Below, piece by piece: positions 17,094 to 25,690 of a stretch of DNA of 64,000 bases. A model generated the notes under the pieces. It was not told the origin of the DNA. It was given only the letters and a program-made list of their open reading frames with translations, and searched no databases. Source of the DNA: an uncultured Gammaproteobacteria bacterium (lineage in GTDB: Bacteria > Pseudomonadota > Gammaproteobacteria > HK1); the NCBI GenBank assembly GCA_958295835.1, contig OY282378.1, positions 2,125,001-2,189,000 on the forward strand. The letters are read 5' to 3'. Position numbers and translations under genes: made by a program. Numbering within the stretch: position 1 is the stretch's first letter; every line of letters starts with the position of its first letter.

Positions 17094-17470
17094 AGCTGCA
17101 AACGATCGAGATCAACGGGGCACCATGCGCCATCGTGCCGATCCGGGACTACGACGAGTTGCGCGACGCCCTCGAAGATGCCGCCGACCGCGAGGCGCTA
17201 CGCCAAAGCCGCGCCAGCGGCGAGGAGCTCGTGCCGGACGCACTTGTGGACCGTCTCGGCGGCGGCAATCCGGTTCGGGTCTGGCGCGAGTACCGCGGGC
17301 TGACCGCCACTGCACTGGCTCGCCGGGTGAAGGTGTCCAACGCCCAACTATCCGCGATAGAAAACGGTGCCACCACCGGATCCGTGCAGACGCTGCGCAA
17401 CCTCGCCGATGCCCTCGGCGTCACAGTGGACGATCTGCTGCCTGCCGCCGGCCAGGAGTCCGCGCCGTAG
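17090..17470 (+). CDS. XRE-family antitoxin
   Basis: A 126-residue protein read from GTG 17090, preceded by GAGGAGAG and overlapping the toxin stop by four bases. The N-terminal part (QTIEINGAPCAIVPIRDYDE) should bind the toxin. The C-terminal part (LTATALARRVKVSNAQLSAIENG followed by LRNLADALGVTVDDLL) is a Cro/C1-type helix-turn-helix that would repress its own promoter. The reverse order and the shared overlap are typical of HigBA-like modules. Confidence 0.85.
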   Translation: MKLQTIEINGAPCAIVPIRDYDELRDALEDAADREALRQSRASGEELVPDALVDRLGGGNPVRVWREYRGLTATALARRVKVSNAQLSAIENGATTGSVQTLRNLADALGVTVDDLLPAAGQESAP

Positions 17471-17590
17471 AGGCGACGGCCCGGCACGAGGTCGAAGCAG
17501 GCGCGTCGTGCGGTCGCAACGTCAGTGGTGCGCGGGCTCCTCCTTGGGCGAGTTGACGATGAGCCGGTCGATGGCGGGCTGCGCCATCAC
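17466..17590 (-). pseudogene. duplicated 5' fragment of res
   Basis: The minus strand from 17587 reads MAQPAIDRLIVNSPKEEPAHH and then a stop; the intact Res starts MAQSTIDRLIVNSPYEEPAHHW. The downstream DNA stays similar (RLFDLVPGR equivalents) until the XRE gene. The ATG overlaps the stop of the intact HEPN gene, as at 16433. It is the right-hand copy of the HEPN-res junction. Confidence 0.85.
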
Positions 17591-17928
17591 CCGGGCTCCG
17601 GGGGAACCAGGGGTTCGAGTTGGGCGATCAGTGGGGGCAGGTCGTCCTGCACGACCTTCCATACGATGTCGAGTTGGATCGCGAAGTAGGCGTGCACGAG
17701 CCGGTTGCGCATTCCGATGATCTGGGTCCAGGGGATATCCGGGTGCTTGGCCTTCGTCTCCTCGCTGACTCGTGACGCCGCCTCCCCGATAATTTCGACG
17801 GATTTCAGAATGGCCAGTTGACGCAGGTGATCGTCCTCGAATTCGGGGAATGTAAGCGGCGCAGCGAATTCCACCGCTTCACGGGCCGCCAACAGCATGT
17901 CGAGCAACCAGGCGTCGTCACGCCGCAT
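17587..17928 (-). CDS. HEPN-domain RNase toxin (HepT/DUF86 family)
   Basis: This 113-residue protein has the HEPN catalytic motif RNRLVH (about residues 74-79) and the family block LKSVEIIGEAASRV. HepT proteins are RNases silenced by the partner MNT nucleotidyltransferase, which in studied pairs adds AMP near the HEPN motif. ATG 17928 overlaps the end of the MNT gene by 11 bp. Its stop overlaps the start of a res fragment in a TGATG, so the ancestral order was MNT-HEPN-res in one transcript. Confidence 0.88.
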   Translation of the reverse strand: MRRDDAWLLDMLLAAREAVEFAAPLTFPEFEDDHLRQLAILKSVEIIGEAASRVSEETKAKHPDIPWTQIIGMRNRLVHAYFAIQLDIVWKVVQDDLPPLIAQLEPLVPPEPG

Positions 17929-18229
17929 AGATCGTCTCCGCTGATCCGAGAATCTCCGCACGGCGGATGTAATTCCGGCTTCGTTCGATGCCGATGCGAC
18001 TGACCAGATCAACTTTCCTGCCGAAGAGATCGGCAAACTCCTGTTCAATACGGGCAAAATCGAAAAAGCCGGGGGTTCGGTCCGGCTCGAACTCCACCAG
18101 GAGATCGAGGTCGCTTTCGGGTCCGAAGTCTGCGCGGAGCGCAGAGCCGAAGACGTCGAGCCGCCTGATTCCATTGGCCCGGCAGTATTCCGATAGATGG
18201 GCCATTGGAATGGATACGTTTGGATTCAT
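17918..18229 (-). CDS. MNT-type minimal nucleotidyltransferase antitoxin (MntA-like)
   Basis: A 103-residue protein with the nucleotidyltransferase signature VFGSALRADFGPESDLDLLVEF (GSx10 DxD core). By analogy with MntA-HepT it would AMPylate and inactivate the HEPN RNase encoded immediately downstream. ATG 18229 lies 55 bp after the end of the 2063-aa gene, on the same strand, so co-transcription with that gene is plausible. Confidence 0.88.
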   Translation of the reverse strand: MNPNVSIPMAHLSEYCRANGIRRLDVFGSALRADFGPESDLDLLVEFEPDRTPGFFDFARIEQEFADLFGRKVDLVSRIGIERSRNYIRRAEILGSAETIYAA

Positions 18230-18284
18230 GGGACGAAATCACGACCGAGAAGTGCTCGGATTGGGGCAATGTGCAGTTCGCGAC

Positions 18285-21200
18285 TCACGGCCGAAGCTCC
18301 GCTCCGGCCGACGCCACAGATCTCGCGCGGCGATGAAACCATGAGTCGATTGGCAAGACCGTCTCCATGGCATCGAGATGTTCCAGGAATATTCGCACGG
18401 CCTGATTGGGAGGTCCTGAAAGGCGGGAAGCAATGCTTGCAAATCGCTCTTCAAGCCAACCCCGCCATGCATCGTGTTCTTCGAAGGCCGCCGCCGCTTG
18501 CAGGTAGATCGAAATAATCATGAATATCCCGTTTTCGTTGGAAATCTTCCCACAGATCCGGGTAACCATATCTGCAACTGCATCCGCCAGCAAGGCGTCC
18601 CGATTGGTCTTGGCGACGATGCTCGCAAGCTCACACGCATGAATATAGTTCTGGATCTCCGCTTCATCGACAGAATACGGTATCCTCGTTGCCGCGTCCC
18701 GCGCATTGGCAAGTTCAGGCTCGCCCAGCGCGTGCAGATGGGAGGCGCTCGTAATAAGATGCCAGGATCCGGGAACGGCGATATCCGGTTCCGCTTCCTT
18801 CAAGATCTTCGTTAGATCCTCCGGTGTGGGAACGACGGGTCGCAGATGGCCTTCAAGGGGTCCGGGAAAGAAACACTTGATCCAATTGCCGCTTTCCTGC
18901 GCCCGCTCCAATGCCCGGTCGATCTCCTCCGTTCGTGGGACACTTCGCCCCTCCTTCGAGTGGCGCGCTCTGAGAGAGACAAGACGACCAAGCACTTCCC
19001 ATCGCAAATCGACCGGCGGCAACCGTTCCGTAAGCAACAGCATCGGCTCTTCCCGAGCATCGACAAGTTCGGCATAGGTTCCTACGAGCGCCATCCCGGA
19101 CATGGACCATTCCTCCACGCGATCCACGTCGATTGCCGCGGACACCGTCAGCAAGGCACGAGCAACGAATTGTGCCTGCATCCAGGCACACATGCGTTTC
19201 CAGAATCCTGGCTGCCTGGCGCCGTTCTCGATGAGATTGATACGATTGAATGAAAATCGCGTAAAGGTCCACAGGAGCCGGTAGGTGTCCATACCTTCCT
19301 GCCGGCTGAATTCCTCGTCGCACAGCTTTGCGACCGCCTTCTCCGCATAAGTTCGGAATCGCTCGTCGTGTTGCCGGTAAAGCGCCACGTCGAGAGCACC
19401 TAACAGGGCGATCGGAACTCCGTCCGCCCCACACTCGGATAGAGCCTCCCACACTACGTCATCGTCGAAGTCCAACATCCATCGCCCTGGGCAGAGGTCG
19501 TCACGCAAAGCCCCAAGACAGCAAATGTCGAGTCCGCGTTTCAGGTCCCGGCCCAACAGCGCTGTGCGGTATGGAATCAAGACCTCGCGGATGTACAGAT
19601 CCGGATCCCTTGTCTGGGGTCTCGGTCCTGCAAACTTCTCGAAGTAACCGATGTCCCGAGGGAGGATGTCTTCATCGCCGAAATACAGACCGAATCTGAA
19701 TTTGTTCAGCAACGAATCCTGAGCCGCTACGACGCCGCGAGATGCTTCATGGAACACCGGGAATAACTCATGTTCTTCCGGTTCACGCAATTCGATTTCA
19801 TGACCAAGATGGTCGAAATCCGGCGCGGTCGGACCGAATCGCTCCATCATGGAACGAAGGGTGGTCGTCCGGGCGCTCGGATCGGAGGAAAGAAGTGCAA
19901 GCTGTGGCATCATGGTCCTGGTGCTTGATTCGGCCGCGGGGTACTCTAGAACAATGCTTCCGGTTTCCGCGTCAAGGTTTACCGTGACCTCATTTCCCGA
20001 AATAGACCTTATGGACACTGCCTCTACCCCGGAAAACACATCCTTCGCGGCACCGAATAGATCATGGTCGGTAATTGAAATGCCGGTATCCAGGGTGAAG
20101 ACTCTTCGAGCCATGAAACCCCACAATTGCGCGCGCTCAGGATATCGCGCCAGCAAATACTGGCGTAGAGCCTCCGGCAGTTGCCCCAGGAACAAGTGCC
20201 CGTAATGCACAGCCTCGTCGCCCAGATCGGGAATCATGTCACACAAGGAGATCAGCGCTTCCTCGATCAGATCCGAATTGGCCTGCCGGAGAGGTTGGAG
20301 AGCCGATGCATCCAACCAGTCGGCATAGGCGGCACGGCGATCTTTCGAATCGATAGAGAACGGAAGAAGAGCGAGTTTCACCAGCTCGAGCACCGACGTC
20401 CGAAGTTTCTCCCTTTCGGTATGGCCGCCGTCTCCGAGCATCGCAACGGCCTGATGGCGCCATATCCAATCCGACAGGACTGCCGCTGTCTCCATGGCCA
20501 GGGTTTCATCGTTCCACAGGGAGCGGATAACGGACATGCACGTTTCCGGCATCCCGATCTGCAATGCGAATATCTCCGCTGGTTTGGCCAAGCCCAAGTT
20601 GTGAGATCGAACTAGTGACTGCCGGATTGCGCGAATCTCCGCGCCCTCCGCCAGCCGGCCGCTTTCGACGGACGCCGCCTTCAACCAATAAGTGAGTTCA
20701 TCCTCGTCGAACGGGATGAAGACGAATCCGCCTGCCCGCAACTTGTGCCGTGCCGCCCAATGGCGTTCGTGATTGATGTACCCTTTCCTGACGAGATATT
20801 GCAAAACGTCGAGGATGCAGACAATGGGCACTGCTGAATCGGATTTCTCGGTTACTACATCGTCGATACAGAGAGCATCACAATCGGCAGCGGACATTAT
20901 CAACGATTTGAAAGTGGGTTTATGACCATGGACTTGTGCCGGATCTTCCGGATCGGGCCTTCGAGGCAGATAGCGTGCTTTCCCCGATTCTACCGCACTT
21001 CTCAGCGCATGGCGGACCTCATCGATCTTTAAATCGAGCTCCTCTCCTAGCTCACCTGCCTTGACGAGCCCATCCATTTTACCGAGGACGTCGGGATGGA
21101 TGCGAAGGTCGAGGCCGGCGGCGGCTATCGATTCCAGCACTTGGGCATTCTGGAGGTAGGATAATACGAGACCATCCAGATAAATGATCCGATCGAGAAT

Positions 21201-24200
21201 CGAAGCTTCAAGACGGCCACGTTCTGATTGGCCCTGGCTTCGGAGAAACAGTTGGGCGCGTTCGTGCGCTTCCCTACTGATGATGCCCTTCCGGTGCAAC
21301 AGATTGCAGAAATCGGGGACCGAAACGATGAGATCATCCCAAACGGACGTATCGGCTTCCTCTTTCATGAGGGAATCGGGTCGGTGAATTGGAAGAACGC
21401 AAACGACCCTGCCGTCATCTTGCCTCGCGGCTTGGAGTAATGCGCCAAGCATTCGCCCTACCTCCTTCGTGGTCGCTTCAGGAGGCATCCCAAGATGATC
21501 GGCGACGCGAAGTCGCTGCAGATTGCACAGTGTCCGCACCTGTTGTCCGGCTCGGACTTGCGAGGGTTGGTGGAAGCGGCTCCTGCCCTGCTCCTCGAAC
21601 AGGCACAGCATGACGTCGGGGGCGAGCCTTATTCGCGGAAAGGCATCGAGGACAAAAGCCAGCAGGTCCAGATAATGCAGTACCAGGATCGACGTGAGGT
21701 CCAGCCCGATTATCCAATCCTCGTGCAACTCCGTTGGTGGCCGGCCGCCGGAAATCACCGGTACGACTGCGCTCATGCGACGATCGACCAAATCTGCGTT
21801 GGCTTCCGGGATCTGAACCAGTAAACGGGTCAACGGGACGTTCAGCATGGATGCGGCAATTCCCGCGGGAATCTTGCCGGCTAGCCAATGTTGTTCAATC
21901 TCGGCAAGCTGTTCCCGCTGTTTCGGCATCCACTCGGTGACGACCGCCTGCAAGTCCACGGACCAAACGGGACCGGCGTCGGTGGAAGAGTGCTGAACCG
22001 CGCGCTTCAACCAGTCAGGATCAGCTTCCTCTTCACGGTCGAACCGAAAGTGCAGATGAAACGCAGCCGACAACACGTGCGGGTTGTTGGTCGCCTTGTC
22101 TGCGGCCAGTCTGGCAAGCGCCAGTGCCTTAGCGGGGCTATGGCTCTGGTGGCCTGCGATCCGGGCTAAGCGGATCAGTGTTTCGGCGTCGTGTGTATCC
22201 CTCTTTGGCCATTCGCGTTCCACGATCTCCGGTAGGAGTTCCCAGTCACCGGACGCTACTGCGATGTTGATATCGAGAGCAAGCACGTTCCGCGCCTGCT
22301 GGCCGGTGTTCTTGAGGGATTCATTCAGCTCTCTCGCATCCGACAGTCGGCCGGTGTCAAAGAGCGCCTGCGCCTTGCCGTACTGGAGGTCGGGGCTTTG
22401 TACGACCAAGTCCGGATTGGCTTCCAGAAATTTGACCACGCGATCATGATCGAAGAAAGGAGGGCCATTCAGACAAACCACCAAGTTCCGTGCATTTGCA
22501 ACGGTCCTTTGCAGCTCCACCATCTTCTCGAGAAGAGGCAACAGGGACTCCCTGTCGTCCGCCCGTTGCAGGCACCCGATTAGATTGCGAAGATCAATGA
22601 TGTTCCCTGTCTCGCGATATGCTTGTTCCAACTTCTTCCTGGGATCGACTTCGGCATGGACGTCGATCATGGCGGAAAGACGCATTGCTTCCGCCTTGTG
22701 GATATCTCCACTCACTTCCTTAAGAAGCGTGCGAGCCCTTTCGATCTGATTGTCTTCTATCAGGGCGCCGATTTTCATGGCCATCAAAAAATTATCTGGG
22801 ATTATCGTATCCAGACGGCTATGATGTCTCTCGAAATAAACGAGGAAGTCGCGACATTTCATTTCTCCGGAATGCAGATCGAGCAAAAAAAGAATACATT
22901 CCGCCCGAAGCTCGTCGTCGTCCAATCCACCGAGTTTTCTCCGTCCGTCGAGATGTCGGTGTAATGAATCTCGATCGAACATGACTCCAAAGACGAAAGC
23001 GAATGGCATCAGGTGGACGTCCGGGTGGCTACTCTCGAGATTTTCCCGAATCTCATCAAAAGCATCGTCTCGTACGTTGCCTTCCCTCGGATCCATGAGC
23101 CGAAGCCAATGTTGCCAATCAGCGATGGTTCTGGTTCGTTCTAGGTCGCTCCTTCCGATGTCATGGAGTCCTGATTGAGCGAGTTCGAAACACGTCTTCG
23201 CACGCTCGTGGGCGCCTTCCGCCTGCTCTCCCTGATTTGGGGTGATCCCCACAAACAGCGGAGGTCCGTCGGTCAGATGTCTACTTTCCTCGGGCAGCAA
23301 TAGCTGAGCGTTGACGACGCCCTCGATGAATGCCAGTGCAGGCATATCCGACCAGACTCCATCGAATCCGGCGAGACGTCGTGCGGCTTCCTCCCACCTG
23401 CCGGCCTCGGCCATGCAGCAGGCCCAATTCTTCCAGCCCAATACGGTGAAGTAATGGGCGTCGGAGTCACCTATCTTGTCGTCAAACATAGCCAATGCGG
23501 TCTCGGCACCCTGCGATCGTACGAACAAAGTGAACAGGACCGATCTGGAATCGGGATCGTCACGATCACGAAGAACTCGAATACCTCGATCCGGATCTCC
23601 GTCCATCAGGAGAATCAGCGCATCGACGATGGACAAATCGGTGTCGGGATCGTTGTTCCTGATCTGCAATTGATATTTTTTCGCGATGTCGAGTGTTTCG
23701 GCATCACCCGCGCATAACCTTGCCAGCCAGTATCGAACGTTATTTCTGACTTCATCGTTGGCTGAGGAAAGGTCGCCGGTGTCAAGTCGATCATGCAATT
23801 TCTGAATATCCACCCGCGCCGTCGTGAGATCGAATGCGCGAAGCGCAAGGATTCGTGCAAGCTCTTGGGCTGCGTATTCCGTCTGCATCAGGCGGGAGAT
23901 CGGATCGTTGGCCGGGGATGTGGATTGATTCAAGTGGCCAAGGCGATCATCGAGCTGGGAAAATCCGGTTTGAATTATCCCCGCGAGCGCGCGTTGATCA
24001 CGAGGTATCTCTTCGATATACCCGGCCACCAGGATGGCTACCACGACGTCGATGGGTCCGGCAGCAAGATGGAGGGCTTCGCCAGTTCGGTGCGAGTAGC
24101 TCTGTGCGAGGAGGTCGCGAAGCTCGGCCTCATCCCGGTCGGTCCCCGTGATCCGCCATGTCGCAATCATCTTCAGATCATTCGTAACCGTATCGTCTTT

Positions 24201-24476
24201 GAGCCATTCCTGGAGAGAGGGCTTCTCGAGAAAGTCAGGGGAGACGTATTGTTGGCTGAATCGATACAGCAGGTTCCGCCACCAGGGGGAGTCGATGTTC
24301 CCTCCGCGAATCCTGTTCAGCGTCTCGTTCAGGGGTTCATCCATGATGGAGGACCGTTGCGTAAACGGTGCTTGGCCAGCCCGACGTTCTGCGAACAAGC
24401 GGCGCGCGCGTCCGAAGACGCTCGTGACGAACGGACGAAGAAGGGAAGCCGCAGCAGGCAGGGACGGCTCAGTCAT
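18285..24476 (-). CDS. giant TPR-like protein with two tandem PIN-like modules
   Basis: A 2063-residue protein with no visible Walker A, signal peptide or membrane segment. Residues 46-180 form an N-terminal domain (PWWRNLLYRFS, HLAAGPIDVVVAILVAGYI). Residues 190-870 look like helical TPR-type repeats. Two PIN-like modules follow. The first (about 920-1080) begins IIGLDLTSILVLHYLDLLAF. The second (about 1098-1270) has YLDGLVLSYLQNAQVLESI, the acidic core AADCDALCIDD, and a closing strand AGGFVFIPFDEDEL. The second keeps more acidic residues, so it is the likelier nuclease. The rest is helical. It resembles the TPR/PIN proteins discussed for TPR-GreAB-C-PIN conflict systems. It lies between a PIN toxin and the MNT-HEPN pair inside the mod-res island. 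ATG 24476 is used; ATG 24344 is an alternative. Confidence 0.72.
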   Translation of the reverse strand: MTEPSLPAAASLLRPFVTSVFGRARRLFAERRAGQAPFTQRSSIMDEPLNETLNRIRGGNIDSPWWRNLLYRFSQQYVSPDFLEKPSLQEWLKDDTVTNDLKMIATWRITGTDRDEAELRDLLAQSYSHRTGEALHLAAGPIDVVVAILVAGYIEEIPRDQRALAGIIQTGFSQLDDRLGHLNQSTSPANDPISRLMQTEYAAQELARILALRAFDLTTARVDIQKLHDRLDTGDLSSANDEVRNNVRYWLARLCAGDAETLDIAKKYQLQIRNNDPDTDLSIVDALILLMDGDPDRGIRVLRDRDDPDSRSVLFTLFVRSQGAETALAMFDDKIGDSDAHYFTVLGWKNWACCMAEAGRWEEAARRLAGFDGVWSDMPALAFIEGVVNAQLLLPEESRHLTDGPPLFVGITPNQGEQAEGAHERAKTCFELAQSGLHDIGRSDLERTRTIADWQHWLRLMDPREGNVRDDAFDEIRENLESSHPDVHLMPFAFVFGVMFDRDSLHRHLDGRRKLGGLDDDELRAECILFLLDLHSGEMKCRDFLVYFERHHSRLDTIIPDNFLMAMKIGALIEDNQIERARTLLKEVSGDIHKAEAMRLSAMIDVHAEVDPRKKLEQAYRETGNIIDLRNLIGCLQRADDRESLLPLLEKMVELQRTVANARNLVVCLNGPPFFDHDRVVKFLEANPDLVVQSPDLQYGKAQALFDTGRLSDARELNESLKNTGQQARNVLALDINIAVASGDWELLPEIVEREWPKRDTHDAETLIRLARIAGHQSHSPAKALALARLAADKATNNPHVLSAAFHLHFRFDREEEADPDWLKRAVQHSSTDAGPVWSVDLQAVVTEWMPKQREQLAEIEQHWLAGKIPAGIAASMLNVPLTRLLVQIPEANADLVDRRMSAVVPVISGGRPPTELHEDWIIGLDLTSILVLHYLDLLAFVLDAFPRIRLAPDVMLCLFEEQGRSRFHQPSQVRAGQQVRTLCNLQRLRVADHLGMPPEATTKEVGRMLGALLQAARQDDGRVVCVLPIHRPDSLMKEEADTSVWDDLIVSVPDFCNLLHRKGIISREAHERAQLFLRSQGQSERGRLEASILDRIIYLDGLVLSYLQNAQVLESIAAAGLDLRIHPDVLGKMDGLVKAGELGEELDLKIDEVRHALRSAVESGKARYLPRRPDPEDPAQVHGHKPTFKSLIMSAADCDALCIDDVVTEKSDSAVPIVCILDVLQYLVRKGYINHERHWAARHKLRAGGFVFIPFDEDELTYWLKAASVESGRLAEGAEIRAIRQSLVRSHNLGLAKPAEIFALQIGMPETCMSVIRSLWNDETLAMETAAVLSDWIWRHQAVAMLGDGGHTEREKLRTSVLELVKLALLPFSIDSKDRRAAYADWLDASALQPLRQANSDLIEEALISLCDMIPDLGDEAVHYGHLFLGQLPEALRQYLLARYPERAQLWGFMARRVFTLDTGISITDHDLFGAAKDVFSGVEAVSIRSISGNEVTVNLDAETGSIVLEYPAAESSTRTMMPQLALLSSDPSARTTTLRSMMERFGPTAPDFDHLGHEIELREPEEHELFPVFHEASRGVVAAQDSLLNKFRFGLYFGDEDILPRDIGYFEKFAGPRPQTRDPDLYIREVLIPYRTALLGRDLKRGLDICCLGALRDDLCPGRWMLDFDDDVVWEALSECGADGVPIALLGALDVALYRQHDERFRTYAEKAVAKLCDEEFSRQEGMDTYRLLWTFTRFSFNRINLIENGARQPGFWKRMCAWMQAQFVARALLTVSAAIDVDRVEEWSMSGMALVGTYAELVDAREEPMLLLTERLPPVDLRWEVLGRLVSLRARHSKEGRSVPRTEEIDRALERAQESGNWIKCFFPGPLEGHLRPVVPTPEDLTKILKEAEPDIAVPGSWHLITSASHLHALGEPELANARDAATRIPYSVDEAEIQNYIHACELASIVAKTNRDALLADAVADMVTRICGKISNENGIFMIISIYLQAAAAFEEHDAWRGWLEERFASIASRLSGPPNQAVRIFLEHLDAMETVLPIDSWFHRRARSVASAGAELRP

Positions 24477-24740
24477 CGCGATGATTCGCTCCGTGGATTC
24501 GGCAACTTCCTGGCACCATCGGCCTGCACAGGCAGGCGCTCAACTGGATAGGCATGGTGCATCCGGACGGAAGGCATGTTCAATGACACCGGCACCCGGC
24601 CGACAGGGGCTGGCACAGCCCGTTCAAACGGCTTGAGTCCCGGCGTACATGAGACAGAGCCCGAAGGCGTTGCGGCTCAGGGTCCTGTTCGACCTGCTGC
24701 CTGGCCGCGAGGACTCCCTCTGGTGCATCGGTCTTCACGC

Positions 24741-25175
24741 TCACGCTGCCGCCTCCAGCTCCACCAACTCGATCCGTCCTCCGAAGCGCCGGAAATCCTT
24801 GGCGTTGAGCGTGAGCAGACGTCGTTCGCCATGCGCGAGCATGGTCGCTGCGATGTTGGCATCGTGGATCTGCTTTCCCGCGAGGGGAACCTCACGGCAC
24901 AACGCGATCAACACCGCCATGACATTCGGACCGTCCTCCAGGACGGTGAACGACGAGATCAGCCTCGTTGCGTCCTTCAGCGCATCATCCATGACGAGCG
25001 GTTCCGACCAGATCTGCGACCGCGTGACCACAACAAGATACTCGCGGACGATCTGGTGGCTGATGAGCAAGGGTTCTTCGCTGTTGCCGGCGCGATCGAG
25101 GCATCGACAGGCGGCCACATGCGCGGTGGCAGTCATGAAACGGGCCGCAACGAGAACGTTGGTGTCGATGAACAT
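24741..25175 (-). CDS. vapC: PIN-domain toxin (VapC family)
   Basis: A 144-residue PIN protein. Acidic site residues appear in MFIDTNVLVAA (first Asp), the SHQIVREYL helix (Glu), and GKQIHDANIAATML (Asp pair). VapC proteins are metal-dependent RNases. The start is only 5 bp after the stop of the DUF7662/VapB-like gene, which is the expected antitoxin. The 264 bp between this gene and the giant gene show no coding signal. Confidence 0.88.
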   Translation of the reverse strand: MFIDTNVLVAARFMTATAHVAACRCLDRAGNSEEPLLISHQIVREYLVVVTRSQIWSEPLVMDDALKDATRLISSFTVLEDGPNVMAVLIALCREVPLAGKQIHDANIAATMLAHGERRLLTLNAKDFRRFGGRIELVELEAAA

Positions 25176-25180
25176 GCCGG

Positions 25181-25654
25181 TCAGCGGCCATCGCCGAACA
25201 TGTCCCCGGATCTCCCGGTCAGACGGCCCATGTCGTCATAGATCTGCTCGCGGCTCACCGTAAAGTCCTGCGGCCAGGAGCCTGGATCGTGTGGGGGCAG
25301 AATCTCCCGGATGGAGAATCTCCGCCGCCGCGCGGGCGTCTCGGCCGACTTCGGGGACACCTCCCGGCGCACGAACTCCGTCGTCTCCTCTTCGACGTCC
25401 ATCTCTTGAATACGCCATCCCGCCGCCTGCCAAGCGAGAGTGTAGCCGTGGCCGATGCTCGCCTTCGAACCTGGCCACAATGGTCGGCGCATTCGTGCCG
25501 CACCGGGCAGGCGGTAACCGAGAATCGCCTCCAGCTCGCCGAAGGTCGTCCGCCATTCCGGCTCCGGGAGAACGGAAAGAAGATGGCGGTGAAGCGACGA
25601 GTAACCGTCTCGGGCCATTACTTCGCTCACAAACCCTTCTCGTATGGCAGCCAT
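25181..25654 (-). CDS. DUF7662-like domain fused to a VapB-like antitoxin tail
   Basis: A 157-residue protein (or 145 from the ATG at 25618, MARDGYSSLHRHL). Residues 13-95 (TTFGELEAILGYRLP, WQAAGWRIQEMDVEEETTEF) resemble DUF7662, a small domain usually found alone. The C-terminal part (RFSIREILPPHDPGSWPQDF, SREQIYDDMGRLTG) looks like the toxin-binding tail of VapB-type antitoxins. It lies directly between mod (36 bp away) and the PIN toxin (5 bp), which suits an antitoxin read in the mod transcript. The fusion is my reading. Confidence 0.65.
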   Translation of the reverse strand: MAAIREGFVSEVMARDGYSSLHRHLLSVLPEPEWRTTFGELEAILGYRLPGAARMRRPLWPGSKASIGHGYTLAWQAAGWRIQEMDVEEETTEFVRREVSPKSAETPARRRRFSIREILPPHDPGSWPQDFTVSREQIYDDMGRLTGRSGDMFGDGR

Positions 25655-25690
25655 GAACCGTACCTCGTCTTCGGATTGGGGAAGAAAAAT

